From: Geitlerinema sp. PCC 7407
Lineage (GTDB): Bacteria > Cyanobacteriota > Cyanobacteriia > PCC-7407
DNA length: 64,000 nt
Assembly: GCF_000317045.1 (NCBI RefSeq)
Contig: NC_019703.1
Location: 3,914,934-3,978,933 of the forward strand
Direction of reading: 5' to 3'
Shown here: piece by piece, positions 44,303 through 53,785 of the stretch
Layout of the letters: each line of letters starts with the position of its first letter
Position numbering within the stretch: the first letter of the stretch is position 1
The notes under the pieces: generated by a model
Seen by the model: only the letters and a program-made list of their open reading frames with translations
What the model was told of the DNA's origin: nothing
The model's database searches: none
Translations under genes and position numbers: made by a program

Positions 44303-46420
44303 ATGAAAACGCCTCCCGTACTGTCATCCCTCTCTCCTCAGCGATCGCTCGAAACCGTCGTTGTTGGGGGGTTTGGAATCGCTTTGCTGCTGCTGGGGGT
44401 CATCGGCGGGATCTCGGAGTGGAGCGTCAGTCGACTTTTGAGGACTGCGGAGTCTCTTTCCCACCAGCATGAAGTCCTCTACGAACTGTCCACCCTGCTG
44501 TCCCAAATCAAAGACATCCAGGTCGGCCAGCGCGGCTATGTCATTACCGGTGATGAGGTCTTTTTGGAGCCCCACGATCTCGGAATCAAGCGCACCTACG
44601 AGGAACTCGAACACCTTCGCCAGCTGCTGTCTTATGACAGCGAGCACCAACAAGAGCTGATGCTGCTCCAGGCCCTGATTGATGAGCGCGTTGGATTTTC
44701 GCGCAGGGTGGTGAATGCGCGGCGCACTCAGGGCCAAAAGGCGGCTGAGGCGCTGATCGCGAGCAAACAAGGCGAACAGAATATGAATCAGATTCGCTTT
44801 TTGGTGGGGATTTTGGAGCGCAAAGCGCAGCAGACCCTGGCAGAACAGACGCGCATTGCCCAGGTGAATGCTCGCAACACTCACTGGGTTATCTGGGTTG
44901 GCAGTGGTCTGGCGTTGGCGCTGATGCCGACCGCAGGCTTGGTGGTCTATCGGGGCATCGGGCAGCGCGATCGCATTGCTGGGGCTCTCCGAGCCACTGA
45001 GGCACGGTTTCGGGCGGCGGTGGAGGCCAGTCCGGATGCGCTTTTTGTGGTCGAGACAGTTTTGGACCCAGAGGGCAAGGTTGCAGATTTTGTCTTGAGC
45101 GATCTCAATGCTAAGGCGGAGCAGATGATCGGTCGGCCGCGGGCTCAGGCCCTGGGTCAGCCGCTGCGGCGGATGCTGCCAATCTATGAGCAGGCCGAGA
45201 GCTTTGAGCAGCTTTTGCAGGCGGCGCAGCGCCAAGTCCCCCTACAAGAAGATTTCCAGGCGGCGATCGCCCCCGAGAAGGTGCGCTGGCTCCAGCATCA
45301 GGTGGTGCCGATGGAGGATGGCTTGGCCATCACCCTGCGGGACGTGAGCGATCGCAAGGCGGTCGAAGGCGTCCTCCACGACTCCAATGCCGAGCTCCAG
45401 GGCTGGGTTGCCCAGCTCGAGCAGTACAACGAAGACCTGACCCTGCTCAACCAGCTCAGCGACCTGCTGCAGGCCTGCATTACCCTCGAGGAAGCCTGCA
45501 AGGTGATTGGCCAGCTGATGCCGCTGCTGCTGCCCCAGTTTTCGGGGGGCGTGTCCCTGATCAGCAACTCCCGAAATATTGTCGAGACCGTCGCCACCTG
45601 GGGAGACGCGATCGCCAGCCAGCCCCTTTTCGGCCTCCAGGAGTGCGTTGCCCTCCGTCGCGGCCAGCCTCACCTTGTCGAGCACATTCACCAAGGGCTG
45701 ATCTGCCAGCACCTCACCCATCCCCTTCCAGGAGCCTATTTCTGCATCCCCATCGTTGCCCAAGGCGATATCATCGGCGTTCTGCACTTTAGCGCCCCCA
45801 CCACCGGCACCTTCAACCGCACCCAGCAGCAGCTAGCCGTCACCATCGCCCGCCAGGTCTCCCTCGCCCTCGCCAATCTGCGCCTCTATCAGAGCCTGCA
45901 GCGCCAGAGCATCCGCGACCCGCTGACCGGTCTGTTCAACCGGCGCTACCTCGAAGAGTCCCTGGAGCGAGAAGTGCGGCGCGCCGAGCGCAAACAGCAA
46001 ACCCTCGGGGTCATCCTGCTGGACATCGACCATTTCAAGCGCTTCAACGACACCTTCGGCCACAAAGCGGGGGACACCGTTTTGCGAGAAGTGGGCGCTT
46101 TTTTGCAGGGGCAGATTCGCGCCACGGACATCGCCTGTCGCTATGGCGGCGAAGAATTTTTGCTGATTTTGCCCGAAGCCTCTCCAGAGGATACCCGGCA
46201 GCGCGCCGAGCAGCTGCGCGAAGGCATCAAGCATCTCAACCTCCAGCAAAATGCTGAAGCCCTCGGCGCGATCACCCTTTCTCTGGGGGTTGCGGTCTTT
46301 CCAATCCATGGCCAGAGCGGAGAGGCCGTGATCCAGGCGGCCGACACCGCCCTCTACAAAGCCAAAGCCGCCGGGCGCGATCGCGTTTTTGTCGCCGCCA
46401 GCAGCCACGCAGGTTTGTAG
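44303..46420 (+). CDS. Diguanylate cyclase with CHASE3-like, PAS and GAF domains
   Basis: A 705-residue sensor predicted to make cyclic di-GMP. After a first membrane helix (about 20-42), residues 45-190 form a CHASE3-like periplasmic helical domain (QIKDIQVGQRGYVITGDEVFLEP). A second helix (about 195-217), a PAS domain (about 235-350), a coiled coil, a GAF domain (about 385-540) and the GGDEF domain follow. The active-site motif is GGEEF, and RATD five residues before it is the RxxD inhibitory site. The ATG at 44303 opens just before the first helix, with GAGG upstream. It is the second cyclase of the window and differs from the first in its sensor region. Confidence 0.92.
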   Translation: MKTPPVLSSLSPQRSLETVVVGGFGIALLLLGVIGGISEWSVSRLLRTAESLSHQHEVLYELSTLLSQIKDIQVGQRGYVITGDEVFLEPHDLGIKRTYEELEHLRQLLSYDSEHQQELMLLQALIDERVGFSRRVVNARRTQGQKAAEALIASKQGEQNMNQIRFLVGILERKAQQTLAEQTRIAQVNARNTHWVIWVGSGLALALMPTAGLVVYRGIGQRDRIAGALRATEARFRAAVEASPDALFVVETVLDPEGKVADFVLSDLNAKAEQMIGRPRAQALGQPLRRMLPIYEQAESFEQLLQAAQRQVPLQEDFQAAIAPEKVRWLQHQVVPMEDGLAITLRDVSDRKAVEGVLHDSNAELQGWVAQLEQYNEDLTLLNQLSDLLQACITLEEACKVIGQLMPLLLPQFSGGVSLISNSRNIVETVATWGDAIASQPLFGLQECVALRRGQPHLVEHIHQGLICQHLTHPLPGAYFCIPIVAQGDIIGVLHFSAPTTGTFNRTQQQLAVTIARQVSLALANLRLYQSLQRQSIRDPLTGLFNRRYLEESLEREVRRAERKQQTLGVILLDIDHFKRFNDTFGHKAGDTVLREVGAFLQGQIRATDIACRYGGEEFLLILPEASPEDTRQRAEQLREGIKHLNLQQNAEALGAITLSLGVAVFPIHGQSGEAVIQAADTALYKAKAAGRDRVFVAASSHAGL

Positions 46421-46793
46421 AACCATTGCGAAACAGCCACGCTCGAACTATCCCCCCTAAGGGGATGCTACCCTAGGGGACAAGCGGCATCTTGACGCCT
46501 TTTCCTAGCTCAACTTTTGTCCCTCGATTCGCCACACCTGCGTACCCAGAAGCTTTGCTTGGGATCGGGCCACCTCAGGAGACGGGTTGCCAACTCGGCA
46601 AATGTCTCGCAGCGATGATTTTGTGCTTCAGCCCCTCATCCTTGCGGCCCTGACTCTCAGCCCGATTGCTCCAAGCCACTCACCCAAATTCATCCAGACT
46701 GTCTTCAGTCCATTCAAGTCAATCGAGTCAAGTCTGAAAGATGCCCCACCGCTTGGGTACGACCATTGCCCAGACAGAATTAAGGAGCGAACA
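46421..46793. other. Leader of the chelatase-like gene, no separate gene seen
   Basis: This 373 bp region is open in frame with the downstream gene, but its translation does not look like protein of that family. The early part has small palindromes around CCCCTAAGGGG (46456-46466) and CCTAGGG. I looked for a cobalamin riboswitch and saw no matching core. Confidence 0.4.
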
Positions 46794-47981
46794 GTGGTAG
46801 CCACCCCCGAAAAACATCTGCACTCAGTCCCCGCCCCCGCCGCCAGCAGCGATCGCGTCGCCGTCCTGCTCATGGGCTACGGCGAGGTCGAGAGCTACGA
46901 GGACTTCGCCAACTACAACGAGCAGGCGCTCAATCTGCTAACGGCCAAATTTGCGCCGGTGCCCACCTGGATCTATCCGCCGCTGGCCCAGCTGCTAGCC
47001 ATGTTTGACCTGCACGAGTGGAACCACCAGCACGGCAACTTCATTTCCCCCCACAACGCCATCTTTGAGCAGCAGCGGGCCGGAATCGAAAAGCATCTCC
47101 AGGAGCGCTGGGGCGATCGCGTTCAGGTCTTCAAAGCCTTTAACTTCTGCGCGCCCTTCCTGCCCGAGCAGGTGCTCAGCGAGATCAAAGCCCAGGGCTT
47201 CGACAAGCTGCTGATCTATCCGCTCCTGGTCGTTGACTCCATCTTCACCAGCGGCATCGCGGTGGAGCAGGTCAACGCCGCCCTCGCCAAACTCGGCGAC
47301 AGCAGCGAGCACTGGGTCAAGGGTCAGCGCTACATTCCCTCTTTTTATAACGAGCCAGCTTACCTTGATCTGCTGGCCGCCATGGTCGAGGAGAAGGTCC
47401 GAGCAGACCTAGCGGTAGCTCATCTGCCTTCTCAAACCGGCATCATCTTGATGAACCATGGCTGTCCCATGAAGGCCAAAGGGTTTACGTCGGGCATCGA
47501 CGAAAGTCAGGCCCTCTTCGAAAGAACCCGGGAGCGCCTGATCAACAAGTACCCGCTGATCTCCGTGGGCTGGCTCAACCACGACACGCCGCTGATCGAC
47601 TGGACCCAGCCGGATGTCACCCAAGCTTCCAAAAACCTGATGGCCCTGGGGGCGACCGCGCTGGTCTTTATGCCCATTGGGTTTGCCACCGAGAACCACG
47701 AGACTCTCCTGGACGTGGACCACATTATTCACGCTCTGCGGCGCAAGCGGCCCGACGTGACCTATGTGCAGATGCCCTGCGTCAATGAGCATCCCGAGTT
47801 TGTGAAGATGGCGGCAGACTGGGCCAACCCTCAGATCGAGGCGCTCTTTGCCGAGCAGGCGCTGAGCGTCGCGCCAGGGCGGGCGGCTGAGCTGGCCGCG
47901 CACCAGGCAGTCCACCACCATCACCACGATGGTCACCACCATCACGGCCATCACCATGACGGTCACGGCCATCATCACTAG
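46794..47981 (+). CDS. Ferrochelatase-like protein with histidine-rich tail
   Basis: A 395-residue protein of the HemH/chelatase superfamily. LLMGYGEVESYEDFANY matches the ferrochelatase N-terminal loop. LMNHGCPMKAKGF carries the catalytic-type His, VGWLNHDTPLIDWTQPDV matches the family's WL-P segment, and PIGFATENHETLLDVD carries the conserved Glu. The last 22 residues contain 16 histidines with Asp and Gly, a metal-binding tail. Usual cyanobacterial ferrochelatase has a C-terminal chlorophyll-binding helix that is absent here. Insertion of Fe, Co or Ni into a tetrapyrrole, or metal delivery, is possible. The GTG at 46794 has AAGGAG 6 nt upstream. Confidence 0.85.
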   Translation: MVATPEKHLHSVPAPAASSDRVAVLLMGYGEVESYEDFANYNEQALNLLTAKFAPVPTWIYPPLAQLLAMFDLHEWNHQHGNFISPHNAIFEQQRAGIEKHLQERWGDRVQVFKAFNFCAPFLPEQVLSEIKAQGFDKLLIYPLLVVDSIFTSGIAVEQVNAALAKLGDSSEHWVKGQRYIPSFYNEPAYLDLLAAMVEEKVRADLAVAHLPSQTGIILMNHGCPMKAKGFTSGIDESQALFERTRERLINKYPLISVGWLNHDTPLIDWTQPDVTQASKNLMALGATALVFMPIGFATENHETLLDVDHIIHALRRKRPDVTYVQMPCVNEHPEFVKMAADWANPQIEALFAEQALSVAPGRAAELAAHQAVHHHHHDGHHHHGHHHDGHGHHH

Positions 47982-48090
47982 CTTTGGCTAGTTGCGATCG
48001 CGTGTTTGTGACGTACTCCTAGCGCCGATCGCTTCGGCTGTCCGGCGTGAGCTTCTCCTCTTTTTCCGAGGATGCGCGTTCTTGACCGAA

Positions 48091-48128
48091 GCAAAAAGCC
48101 TCCTGCTATTGAGCAGGAGGCTTTTTGC
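48091..48128. terminator. Strong bidirectional terminator
   Basis: Seventeen-base perfect arms (48091-48107 and 48112-48128) built around AGCCTCCTGCT are flanked by A and T runs on both sides. It serves the converging chelatase-like and FMN reductase genes. Confidence 0.9.
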
Positions 48129-48145
48129 GCGGATTCAGCGAGACC

Positions 48146-48697
48146 CTAGGAACTCACGTTTGACTGGAAACGCTGGGCAGATTCCACCAGGCTTTGCGCA
48201 AACTGATCCAGGCGCTCGGAGAGCTTTTGGTCCAGGAGTTTGCCGTCTTCACCAAAGGCCTGCCAGGCTTGGCCGACCGCCACCTGCTCTGGGATCACCC
48301 AGGCGTGGACCCAGCGCATGATCAGGCGCAGCTCGTTGAGGGAGTTGCTGTTGGACTGGCCGCCCAAGACGCTGAGCAGACCCACGACTTTTCCAGAGAG
48401 CTGCTCGAAGCTCATTAGATCTAGGGCATTTTTCAGGACGCCGCTGACGCCGCCGTGGTACTCGGGGGTTGCCAGGATCAGGCCGTCTGCGCTGGCGACG
48501 GTCTGGCGCAGACGATCGACGTCGGGATGGTCCGGGTACTCTTGGCCGCCATGGCAAAACGGGAGGTTCATCTGCCGCAGGTCCAGCAGCTCTGCCTCCG
48601 CGCCGAGGGCAGAGACTCGCTGGAGCGATCGCTCTAGGAGTTTGTAGCTGGTGGAGTCGGGGCGGAGACTGCCGCCAATTGCAACGATTTTGACCAT
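48146..48697 (-). CDS. NAD(P)H-dependent FMN reductase
   Basis: A 183-residue flavodoxin-fold enzyme. The FMN phosphate loop is GGSLRPDSTSY, and TPEYHGGVSGVLKNALD is the flavin-contacting motif of the NADPH-dependent FMN reductase family (SsuE/ArsH/azoreductase-like). It reduces free or bound FMN, or quinones, with NAD(P)H in the cytoplasm. The ATG at 48697 has AGGAG 5 nt upstream, and the open frame before it is not conserved. A short symmetric site about 50 bp upstream may be its operator. Confidence 0.92.
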   Translation of the reverse strand: MVKIVAIGGSLRPDSTSYKLLERSLQRVSALGAEAELLDLRQMNLPFCHGGQEYPDHPDVDRLRQTVASADGLILATPEYHGGVSGVLKNALDLMSFEQLSGKVVGLLSVLGGQSNSNSLNELRLIMRWVHAWVIPEQVAVGQAWQAFGEDGKLLDQKLSERLDQFAQSLVESAQRFQSNVSS

Positions 48698-48747
48698 GGG
48701 GGCTCCTGGGTTAGCGATATTGCAGCGTTTAACATAAAGCCGAAGCA

Positions 48748-48766
48748 AGTCGAAGTCATTTCGACT
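48748..48766. promoter_or_regulatory. Candidate operator, 7-bp inverted repeat
   Basis: AGTCGAA (48748-48754) and TTCGACT (48760-48766) are perfect complements five bases apart, 51 bp upstream of the FMN reductase start. The size fits a dimeric repressor site. The remaining spacer 48767-49208 toward ftsH shows no gene. Confidence 0.5.
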
Positions 48767-49208
48767 ACGATCAATGTAGCGAACGGTAAATTTGCCTGTC
48801 AAGGAGACTCTGTCTCACGGTAGAGACGCTCAGGCCGCGTTGTGTGTGAGAGGCGTCTTCTCGGCAGAAAATCTCTGTTTTGGCAAAGGGCGATCGCCCC
48901 TTCCTCAAGGCGATCCCAGTCACCAGAGCTAGACTAGAAGCAGTCGCTCGTAGCGGTCAGTCACCCAACCTCTTTCGCCTTGACCCGGTCCGCCTTTTTG
49001 GCCCCACCGACTCTAGTGAAAAGGCCCCGATTGGCGAACCGTCGGTATGCTCAGCGCTAGGGTGGTCCCATCACCGATGGGTTGTCGATTGTTAGGATGC
49101 CTGCAGCAATGCTTTTCGCCTCTTTTGTTGGAGGATCGAAGCAGCGTTGGCGAGCAGTGACTGAGATTGCTAACTCTCTGAATTTATCGGGCAAACGATA
49201 GGCAAGTC

Positions 49209-51116
49209 ATGATCAAACGTTTCCAATCCAAGCGGTGGATGAACCAACTGTTTCGACGCAGTGCAAACACGACCGGCGCGATCGCCCTCGGTTGGCTCAT
49301 ACTCCAGGGAAGTCTGGCAGGGTTGCCTGCGTTTGCGCAAAAAGAAAGCGAAAGCCTCACCTACAGCGAGCTGCTGAGCAAAATCGACGCCGGCGAAGTC
49401 TCTAGCATTGAGCTCGATCCGACTCAGCGGATTGCCAAAGTGCGTCTCAAAAGCCAGGGCAGCAGCGAGCCGCCCCTGAGCGTGCCGGTCTTTGAGCAAA
49501 ACCCCGAGCTAGTGCGGCGCGCCAACGACAACGCTAGTTTGCAGTTTGACATTCAGCCGTCCACCGACAGCAACGCCGTTGCGGGCCTGATCGCCAACCT
49601 GCTGCTGGTCTTTTTGCTGATCATCGGTTTGATGATGATTCTGCGCCGCTCCACCAATGCCTCCAACCAGGCGATGAACTTCGGCAAGTCGCGGGCTCGC
49701 TTCCAGATGGAGGCGAAAACCGGCGTCATGTTTGACGACGTGGCGGGCATCGAAGAGGCCAAAGAAGAGCTGCAAGAGGTCGTTTCTTTCCTCAAGAAGC
49801 CCGAGCGGTTTACGGCGATCGGGGCCAAGATTCCTCGGGGCGTGCTGCTGGTGGGGCCTCCCGGCACCGGCAAAACCCTGCTGGCCAAGGCGATCGCTGG
49901 CGAGGCAGGAGTGCCCTTCTTCAGCATTTCTGGCTCCGAATTTGTAGAAATGTTTGTGGGGGTCGGGGCTTCCCGCGTGCGGGACCTGTTCAAGAAGGCC
50001 AAGGAAAGCGCCCCTTGCATTGTCTTTATTGATGAAATTGACGCGGTGGGCCGCCAGCGGGGCGCGGGAATCGGCGGCGGAAACGATGAGCGGGAGCAAA
50101 CCCTCAACCAGCTGCTGACGGAGATGGACGGCTTCGAGGGGAACGCCGGGGTGATTATTATTGCGGCCACCAACCGGCCAGACGTGCTGGACACGGCGCT
50201 GCTGCGACCGGGCCGCTTCGATCGCCAGGTAATCGTCGATCTGCCGGGCTACCAGGGCCGTTTGGGCATCCTGGAGGTCCACGCCCGCAACAAAAAGCTG
50301 TCGTCGGATGTGTCCCTAGAGGCGATCGCCCGCCGCACCCCCGGCTTCTCGGGGGCAGAGCTGGCTAACTTGCTCAATGAAGCCGCCATCCTCACCGCCC
50401 GCCGCCGCAAGGACGCGATTACGCCCCTAGAAGTCGACGACGCCATCGATCGGGTCACCATCGGCCTATCTCTGACGCCGCTCCTCGACAGCAAGAAAAA
50501 GCGGATCATTGCCTACCATGAGGTCGGCCACGCCCTGCTGATGACGCTGCTCGAAAAATCCGACATCCTCGACAAAGTCACGATCATTCCCCGCTCGGGC
50601 GGCATCGGCGGCTTCGCCAAGCCGGTTCCCAACGAGGACATCATCGACAGCGGCCTCTACAGCCGCTCCTGGCTCATGGACCGCATCACGGTTGCTCTGG
50701 GCGGACGGGCGATCGAGGAAGTGGTCTTTGGGGCCGAAGAAGTGACCCAGGGCGCCTCCTCGGACATCGAGTACGTGACGAACCTGGCCCGAGAAATGGT
50801 GACGCGCTACGGCATGTCAGATCTAGGTCCCTTTGCCCTCGAAAGCGGCAACAGCGAAGTTTTCCTGGGCCGCGACCTGATGACGCGATCGGAGTACTCC
50901 GAAGAAGTCGCCTCCAAGATCGACCAGCAGGTGCGCGCGATCGCCCTGCACTGCTACGACATTGCCCGCACCATCATGCGGGACAACCGCGCCCTGATTG
51001 ACCAGCTGGTCGAAACGCTGCTGGACAAAGAGCTGATCGAAGGGGAAGAGTTCCGGGAAATCGTCGCCCGCTACACCGAGCTGCCGGCCAAGCAGCTCAC
51101 CAGCACGAAGGGATAG
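49209..51116 (+). CDS. ftsH: ATP-dependent zinc metalloprotease FtsH
   Basis: A 635-residue membrane protease. The two N-terminal helices (about 18-38 and 118-138) flank a lumenal or periplasmic domain. The AAA module has Walker A GPPGTGKT (about 216-223), Walker [10 protein letters not shown] and the SRH region [20 protein letters not shown]. The zinc site is HEVGH (437-441) with a downstream Asp. In cyanobacteria FtsH hexamers degrade damaged photosystem II D1 protein and other membrane proteins. Which of the usual four paralogues this is I cannot say with certainty; it has the plan of the thylakoid FtsH2/FtsH3 group. A terminator follows 38 bp downstream. Confidence 0.97.
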   Translation: MIKRFQSKRWMNQLFRRSANTTGAIALGWLILQGSLAGLPAFAQKESESLTYSELLSKIDAGEVSSIELDPTQRIAKVRLKSQGSSEPPLSVPVFEQNPELVRRANDNASLQFDIQPSTDSNAVAGLIANLLLVFLLIIGLMMILRRSTNASNQAMNFGKSRARFQMEAKTGVMFDDVAGIEEAKEELQEVVSFLKKPERFTAIGAKIPRGVLLVGPPGTGKTLLAKAIAGEAGVPFFSISGSEFVEMFVGVGASRVRDLFKKAKESAPCIVFIDEIDAVGRQRGAGIGGGNDEREQTLNQLLTEMDGFEGNAGVIIIAATNRPDVLDTALLRPGRFDRQVIVDLPGYQGRLGILEVHARNKKLSSDVSLEAIARRTPGFSGAELANLLNEAAILTARRRKDAITPLEVDDAIDRVTIGLSLTPLLDSKKKRIIAYHEVGHALLMTLLEKSDILDKVTIIPRSGGIGGFAKPVPNEDIIDSGLYSRSWLMDRITVALGGRAIEEVVFGAEEVTQGASSDIEYVTNLAREMVTRYGMSDLGPFALESGNSEVFLGRDLMTRSEYSEEVASKIDQQVRAIALHCYDIARTIMRDNRALIDQLVETLLDKELIEGEEFREIVARYTELPAKQLTSTKG

Positions 51117-51153
51117 CACCCCCGAAAGCCTCGATTGCCCGACTTGAGCAAAC

Positions 51154-51195
51154 GCAAAACGCCTGCCCTGACTGAGTCAGCGGCAGGCGTTTTGC
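51154..51195. terminator. Rho-independent terminator after ftsH
   Basis: GCAAAACGCCTGCC (51154-51167) pairs with GGCAGGCGTTTTGC (51182-51195), and an inner CTGAC/GTCAG stem sits in the loop. It ends ftsH and, by symmetry, the converging phosphatase gene. Confidence 0.8.
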
Positions 51196-51228
51196 TTGAG
51201 ACCTAGCGAATTTTTGAGCCGGGACGCT

Positions 51229-51822
51229 TTAGCGATCGCCCGCGATCTGGGTCAAGATCCAGGCCACAGCAGCAGGCAAATCGGCCGCAATGTGGTCCGG
51301 TCGGGTAGCGTGCTGATAGTCGCCCTGAAGAACGCGATCGCCGTAGCCCGTCTGGACCAAGATGCCTCGACAGCCTGCATTGTGGGCCAGATCCACATCC
51401 GTCGCCTTGTCCCCCACCATAAAGCTGCGGCCCAGGTCGAGGTCGTGCTCCCAGGCTGCCGCCACGAGCATCCCCGTATTGGGTTTGCGCCAGGTGCTCC
51501 AGTAGGTAAACGCGGTCGCCGTTCCGCCCTCGGGGGGGCTCAGGGTGGGGCAGTAGTACAGCGCATCCAGGTGAGCCGCAGCTTCCTGGACAAGAAGATC
51601 TCTTAGGCGATCGTGGAGGCGATCGACGTGGGACTGGGGGTAGTAGTCCCGCGCTGGCCCGGACTGATTGGAAACCAAGCAGCAAAAGAGGCCGCGATCG
51701 TTGAGCTGGCGTACTGCGCGGGCCGCCCCCGGCACCAAGTGGAGATCTTCGACTCGGTGCAGGTAGCCCGCCTCGACATTGAGCACGCCGTCTCGATCGA
51801 GAAAAACGGCCCGTCTAGCCAC
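51229..51822 (-). CDS. HAD-IIIA phosphatase, GmhB-like
   Basis: A 197-residue HAD-superfamily phosphatase resembling D-glycero-D-manno-heptose 1,7-bisphosphate phosphatase. Motif I is FLDRDGVLN, motif II lies in LVSNQSGPARDYY, and motif III/IV is KPNTGML...FMVGDKATDVDLAHNAG. YYCPTLSPPEGG corresponds to the zinc-loop region of GmhB, but only one Cys is seen, so metal binding there is doubtful. The GTG start at 51822 overlaps the last 8 bp of the upstream glycosyltransferase gene, which implies translational coupling. Confidence 0.85.
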   Translation of the reverse strand: MARRAVFLDRDGVLNVEAGYLHRVEDLHLVPGAARAVRQLNDRGLFCCLVSNQSGPARDYYPQSHVDRLHDRLRDLLVQEAAAHLDALYYCPTLSPPEGGTATAFTYWSTWRKPNTGMLVAAAWEHDLDLGRSFMVGDKATDVDLAHNAGCRGILVQTGYGDRVLQGDYQHATRPDHIAADLPAAVAWILTQIAGDR

Positions 51823-52774
51823 CCCAGACCCGCTTGAGCACGTCGTCGGGCGTGATGTCTGCGACCCGGTTGGTCGTCGACTGGAGCGCAATGATCTTGC
51901 TGCTCGTGGGCAGGAGCTTGGTGGAGTCCGTCGGCCCAAAGAGCGCAATGGTATAGGTTTGGACCGCCACTGCTAGATGCATCGGGCCGCTGTCGGTGCA
52001 CAGCATCAGGTTGGCTCCGGCGATTAGGGCCGCGAGCTTGCCAATGTCGTCGGGCGTGGCGATTTTGACGTCGGCGTCAGCGGCGATCGCCTCCACGATT
52101 TCCCGATCCTCCGGTCCCTGAACCAGCACCACCGGCAGACCCGGCTGGCGCTGACGAAAGTCTCGGATAATGGACTTCCAGCTTTGAGCGGGGTAGGTCT
52201 TCTCGATGCCCTTGAGGCGCGAGAGGGCGCTCGCTCCGGGGTGAATCAATACATAGCCGCTTTCGTGGATGCCGAGGCGCTTTTGCTCGGCTTCGGCCCA
52301 CTCGATATCTCGCTTGGGGACGCTGATGCGGGGGTCGGGACAGGGTCCACTGATGCCCAGACCGCTCAGCAAGTCGTGGTACTGGCTGGCAGCATACTGC
52401 TCAGTTTTCAGAGGCACCGGGTTGGTGAGGCACCAGGCCCCCGCACTGCCTGCGTAGCCTACCCGCGTCGGCACACCGGTGAGCCACAGCAGCACTCCGA
52501 CGGCCCAACTACGACCGAGGGAGAGCACTGCATCATATTCGCGATCGCGGATGACGCCCAGCAAGTTTCCCCAGTCCGCTAAGCTATTGCTGCCTTTAAA
52601 GTCGAAGACAATCTCTTCGTTCACAAAGGGACACACCCGATAGGCAGCCTTTGCGCGGGGCTCTACAACGACATCAAGTTTTGCCTTAGGATAGGCCTGC
52701 TTGAGGCTATCAAGGGTCGGGAAAAACAGAATTTGGTCGCCAATCCCGCCAGGAACAAGGGCCAGTATGCGCAT
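51815..52774 (-). CDS. Family 9 glycosyltransferase (heptosyltransferase-like)
   Basis: A 319-residue GT-B enzyme of the ADP-heptose:LPS heptosyltransferase type. Features are MRILALVPGGIGDQILFFPTLDSLKQAYP at the start, YVLIHPGASALSRLKGIEKTYP, VVLVQGPEDREIVEAI and the donor-site CTDSGPMHLAVAVQTYTIALFGPTD. It probably adds a heptose or related sugar to an envelope glycan. The ATG at 52774 is the conserved start; the frame is open eight codons further. The overlap with the GmhB-like gene places both in one unit. Confidence 0.9.
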   Translation of the reverse strand: MRILALVPGGIGDQILFFPTLDSLKQAYPKAKLDVVVEPRAKAAYRVCPFVNEEIVFDFKGSNSLADWGNLLGVIRDREYDAVLSLGRSWAVGVLLWLTGVPTRVGYAGSAGAWCLTNPVPLKTEQYAASQYHDLLSGLGISGPCPDPRISVPKRDIEWAEAEQKRLGIHESGYVLIHPGASALSRLKGIEKTYPAQSWKSIIRDFRQRQPGLPVVLVQGPEDREIVEAIAADADVKIATPDDIGKLAALIAGANLMLCTDSGPMHLAVAVQTYTIALFGPTDSTKLLPTSSKIIALQSTTNRVADITPDDVLKRVWGG

Positions 52775-52943
52775 GGTTTGGTTGATCCAGCTTTCCAACC
52801 CCTTATTCTAAGGGAATGTATACCGAGAGAACAGGCAAATCCCAGGAGATAGAGGCCTAAACGGGCGATCGCCCCGGTTATTTTTCGCCTTCTGGGCCAG
52901 CAGGCTCTCCAAGCATCGTGGATCGTAGAAACGGGGGATTGTC

Positions 52944-53639
52944 GTGCACCTATTAATTCCAGCGGCGGGCGTGGGGCGGCGCATGGGGAGCGATCGCAAC
53001 AAACTGCTGCTCACCCTCTTGGGAAAACCCATCCTGAGCTGGACGCTCCTGGCCGCCGAAGCCTCCCAGAGCATTAGCTGGATCGGGATCATCGGCCAGC
53101 CCGAGGACTACCCCGACTTCAAGGACATTTTGGCGGCGATCGCCCTCACCAAGCCGGTAGCGCTGATCCAGGGCGGCACCACGCGCCAGGGGTCGGTCTA
53201 CAACGGGCTCAAAGGGCTGCCCGCCGACGCCGAGCGGGTGCTGATTCACGACGGGGCTCGCTGTCTGGCTACTCCCGAGCTATTCGATCGGTGCGCGGCG
53301 GCCCTGCTGGAGTGCTCTGGCCTGATCGCCGCCGTCCCGGTCAAGGACACGATCAAAGTCGTCGGCGACCAGCGAGAAATCATCGACACGCCCGATCGCA
53401 GCAACCTCTGGGCGGCCCAGACGCCCCAGGGCTTTGAGGTGAAGACCCTGCGCCAGTGCCACGACGAGGGCGATCGCCTGGGCTGGAGCGTCACCGACGA
53501 CGCGGCCCTCTTTGAAAAATGCGGTCTGCCCGTGCACATTGTCGAGGGCGAGGAAACCAACCTCAAGGTCACGACTCCTGTGGATTTGGCGATCGCCGAG
53601 TTTATTTTGCGCCAGCGGAGCCAAAGCGCCCCTGCGTGA
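52944..53639 (+). CDS. ispD: 2-C-methyl-D-erythritol 4-phosphate cytidylyltransferase
   Basis: A 231-residue enzyme of the MEP isoprenoid pathway, which couples methylerythritol phosphate to CTP. The nucleotide-binding loop is [28 protein letters not shown], and [37 protein letters not shown] and [11 protein letters not shown] are all typical. The start is GTG with GGGGGA upstream. It stands alone in the same direction as argD, 146 bp ahead of it. Confidence 0.95.
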   Translation: MHLLIPAAGVGRRMGSDRNKLLLTLLGKPILSWTLLAAEASQSISWIGIIGQPEDYPDFKDILAAIALTKPVALIQGGTTRQGSVYNGLKGLPADAERVLIHDGARCLATPELFDRCAAALLECSGLIAAVPVKDTIKVVGDQREIIDTPDRSNLWAAQTPQGFEVKTLRQCHDEGDRLGWSVTDDAALFEKCGLPVHIVEGEETNLKVTTPVDLAIAEFILRQRSQSAPA

Positions 53640-53785
53640 GGATTTCCCGACAACTCCCTTTTCCTAAATGGTTGTTATCCGAAAACCTGACCTAAGATTG
53701 TGAATAAATTTTCCAATCTGCGTCAGTCCTTCCTGGGCTCAGGAAGCTGATCTGTGCATTTCTTTTCCCAAGAGGTATTAATTCA

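Noticed and set aside
46421-46793. Possible cobalamin riboswitch before the chelatase-like gene
   Set aside because: No cobalamin riboswitch core could be found; only small palindromes are present.
48880-49095. A 71-codon frame upstream of ftsH
   Set aside because: Low-quality composition in the ftsH leader; no support.
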